From NCBI RefSeq assembly GCF_900111495.1, contig NZ_FOIU01000004.1, forward strand, positions 62,001 to 126,000: DNA of 64,000 nt. The letters run 5' to 3'. Position 1 is the first letter of the stretch. Each line of letters starts with the position of its first letter. A program made the translations under genes and the position numbers. The notes beneath the pieces were generated by a model that saw nothing but the letters and a program-made list of their open reading frames with translations, was not told where the DNA came from and did no database searches. Below, in pieces: positions 63,198 to 64,000 of the stretch. Origin of the DNA: Chryseobacterium wanjuense. GTDB taxonomy: Bacteria; Bacteroidota; Bacteroidia; Flavobacteriales; Weeksellaceae.

Positions 63198-64000
63198 ATG
63201 GAAATGAATGTTTCAAAAAATGATGAGCAAGTAGTTGCTAGAAAAGCAGGAGGTTTAAACCCAGCTTTAATTATTCCTATTCTATTTATTATAGGAGTTT
63301 GTATTTATTTATTCGTTCTTGGTAACCCAGGAAACTTCAAAGATGCAGAAAAACTAGGAGGCGGATCTGTGGCTTTTTCAAGTGTTGAAGGAAAAGACAT
63401 TCATCCAGAATCGTTCTTAGGGATTATCTACAAAGGAGGAGTAATCGTACCAATATTGATTACTTTCATGATCACGGTAATCGTTTTCTCTTTCGAAAGA
63501 TATTTCGTTCTTAGCAAAGCTGCTGGAAAAGGAAACCTAGACAACTTCGTAGTACAGGTAAGAAGCTTACTAAACCAAAACAAAATCGACGAAGCTTTAG
63601 AAGAGTGCGACAGACAACAAGGTTCTGTAGGTAACGTAGTGAAAGAAGGTCTTACTACTTACAAAGCTCTTTCTCATGATACTACTTTAAATAAGGAGCA
63701 AAAAATGGTAGCTCTGAACAAAGCTATCGAAGAAGCTACTACTCTTGAGATGCCAATGCTTGAGAAAAACATGATGATCCTTTCTACTTTAGGTACTGTT
63801 GCAACGTTAGTAGCACTTTTAGGTACTGTAATCGGGATGATCAAGGCGTTCTTTGCATTAGGTTCAGGAGGTGGTACTCCAGATGCGGCTGCACTTTCTA
63901 CAGGTATCTCTGAAGCCTTGATTAACACGGCTTTAGGTATTGGTACTTCAGCAATCGCTATCATCCTTTATAACTTCTTTACTTCTAAAATTGATGGATT
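63198..64000 (+). CDS. exbB: MotA/TolQ/ExbB proton channel family protein, partial
   Basis: The frame is open from the ATG at 63198 to the window end: 267 residues visible, C-terminus missing. Membrane spans at ~22-42 (ALIIPILFIIGVCIYLFVLG) and ~80-98, then a cytoplasmic helical region, and two further spans with the channel signature LSTLGTVATLVALLGTVIGMIKAF near residue 200 and ALINTALGIGTSAIAIILYNF near 245. It forms the proton channel with an ExbD-type partner that energises TonB-dependent uptake. The partner and TonB genes probably follow beyond the window. Confidence 0.93.
   Translation, partial: MEMNVSKNDEQVVARKAGGLNPALIIPILFIIGVCIYLFVLGNPGNFKDAEKLGGGSVAFSSVEGKDIHPESFLGIIYKGGVIVPILITFMITVIVFSFERYFVLSKAAGKGNLDNFVVQVRSLLNQNKIDEALEECDRQQGSVGNVVKEGLTTYKALSHDTTLNKEQKMVALNKAIEEATTLEMPMLEKNMMILSTLGTVATLVALLGTVIGMIKAFFALGSGGGTPDAAALSTGISEALINTALGIGTSAIAIILYNFFTSKIDG

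Overview
The window looks like chromosome from a Chryseobacterium-like member of the Flavobacteriia (Weeksellaceae). The grounds are AT-rich DNA, promoters with the Bacteroidetes -7 element TAnnTTTG close to start codons, few Shine-Dalgarno sites, type IX secretion (T9SS) type B C-terminal domains, MKK...AQ signal peptides and Bacteroidetes-type lipoproteins. This assignment comes from reading the sequence, not from a database search. No rRNA, tRNA, insertion sequence, prophage or CRISPR array was seen.

Layout. 1-3.1 kb: two related small exported proteins (the first cut by the window edge), trmB, and an exported carboxypeptidase-regulatory-like protein. 3.3-19.2 kb: the most striking region, five consecutive minus-strand paralogs of 938-1134 residues. 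Each has a signal peptide, an IgGFc-binding-like N-terminal domain, Ig-like and cadherin-like modules, one to three copies of a roughly 85-residue repeat, a SprB-like repeat and a T9SS type B sorting domain. Each has its own -7 element and at least three have their own terminator. 19.4-23.7 kb: housekeeping genes tsf, accA and gltX, plus a third member of the small exported family.

23.8-34.4 kb: a surface-glycan locus. A lone mannose-isomerase-type cupin and three plus-strand glycosyltransferases converge on a seven-gene minus-strand operon that starts with rocD and continues with five glycosyltransferases and a polysaccharide deacetylase. No flippase, polymerase or nucleotide-sugar pathway is present. 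34.7-38.8 kb: pdxA, yceD, rpmF, accB and accC; accBC has its own promoter next to the rpmF terminator. With accA, this gives three of the four acetyl-CoA carboxylase subunits.

38.8-54 kb: ribE with an overlapping NtrY-like sensor kinase and trmN6, a MORN-like exported protein, ftsE, rpmH (too short for ordinary ORF lists), nrnA, a lipoprotein/hydrolase/patatin operon, a lone exbD, dsbD with tilS, and an OmpA-family lipoprotein. 53-59 kb: an O-methyltransferase, a C40 peptidase, a DUF1648 protein, a cupin and waaA, facing an acyltransferase/glycosyltransferase/unknown operon. This is a second envelope-oriented patch. 59-64 kb: a lipocalin-like lipoprotein, leuS carrying an unusual stretch of about 94 residues before its KMSKS loop, and an ExbB/TolQ-type proton-channel gene cut by the window end.

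Many genes serve the envelope: fatty-acid synthesis (accABC), KDO transfer, glycosylation, lipoproteins, and T9SS-exported giant surface proteins. The five-gene array is the best candidate for an undescribed system.
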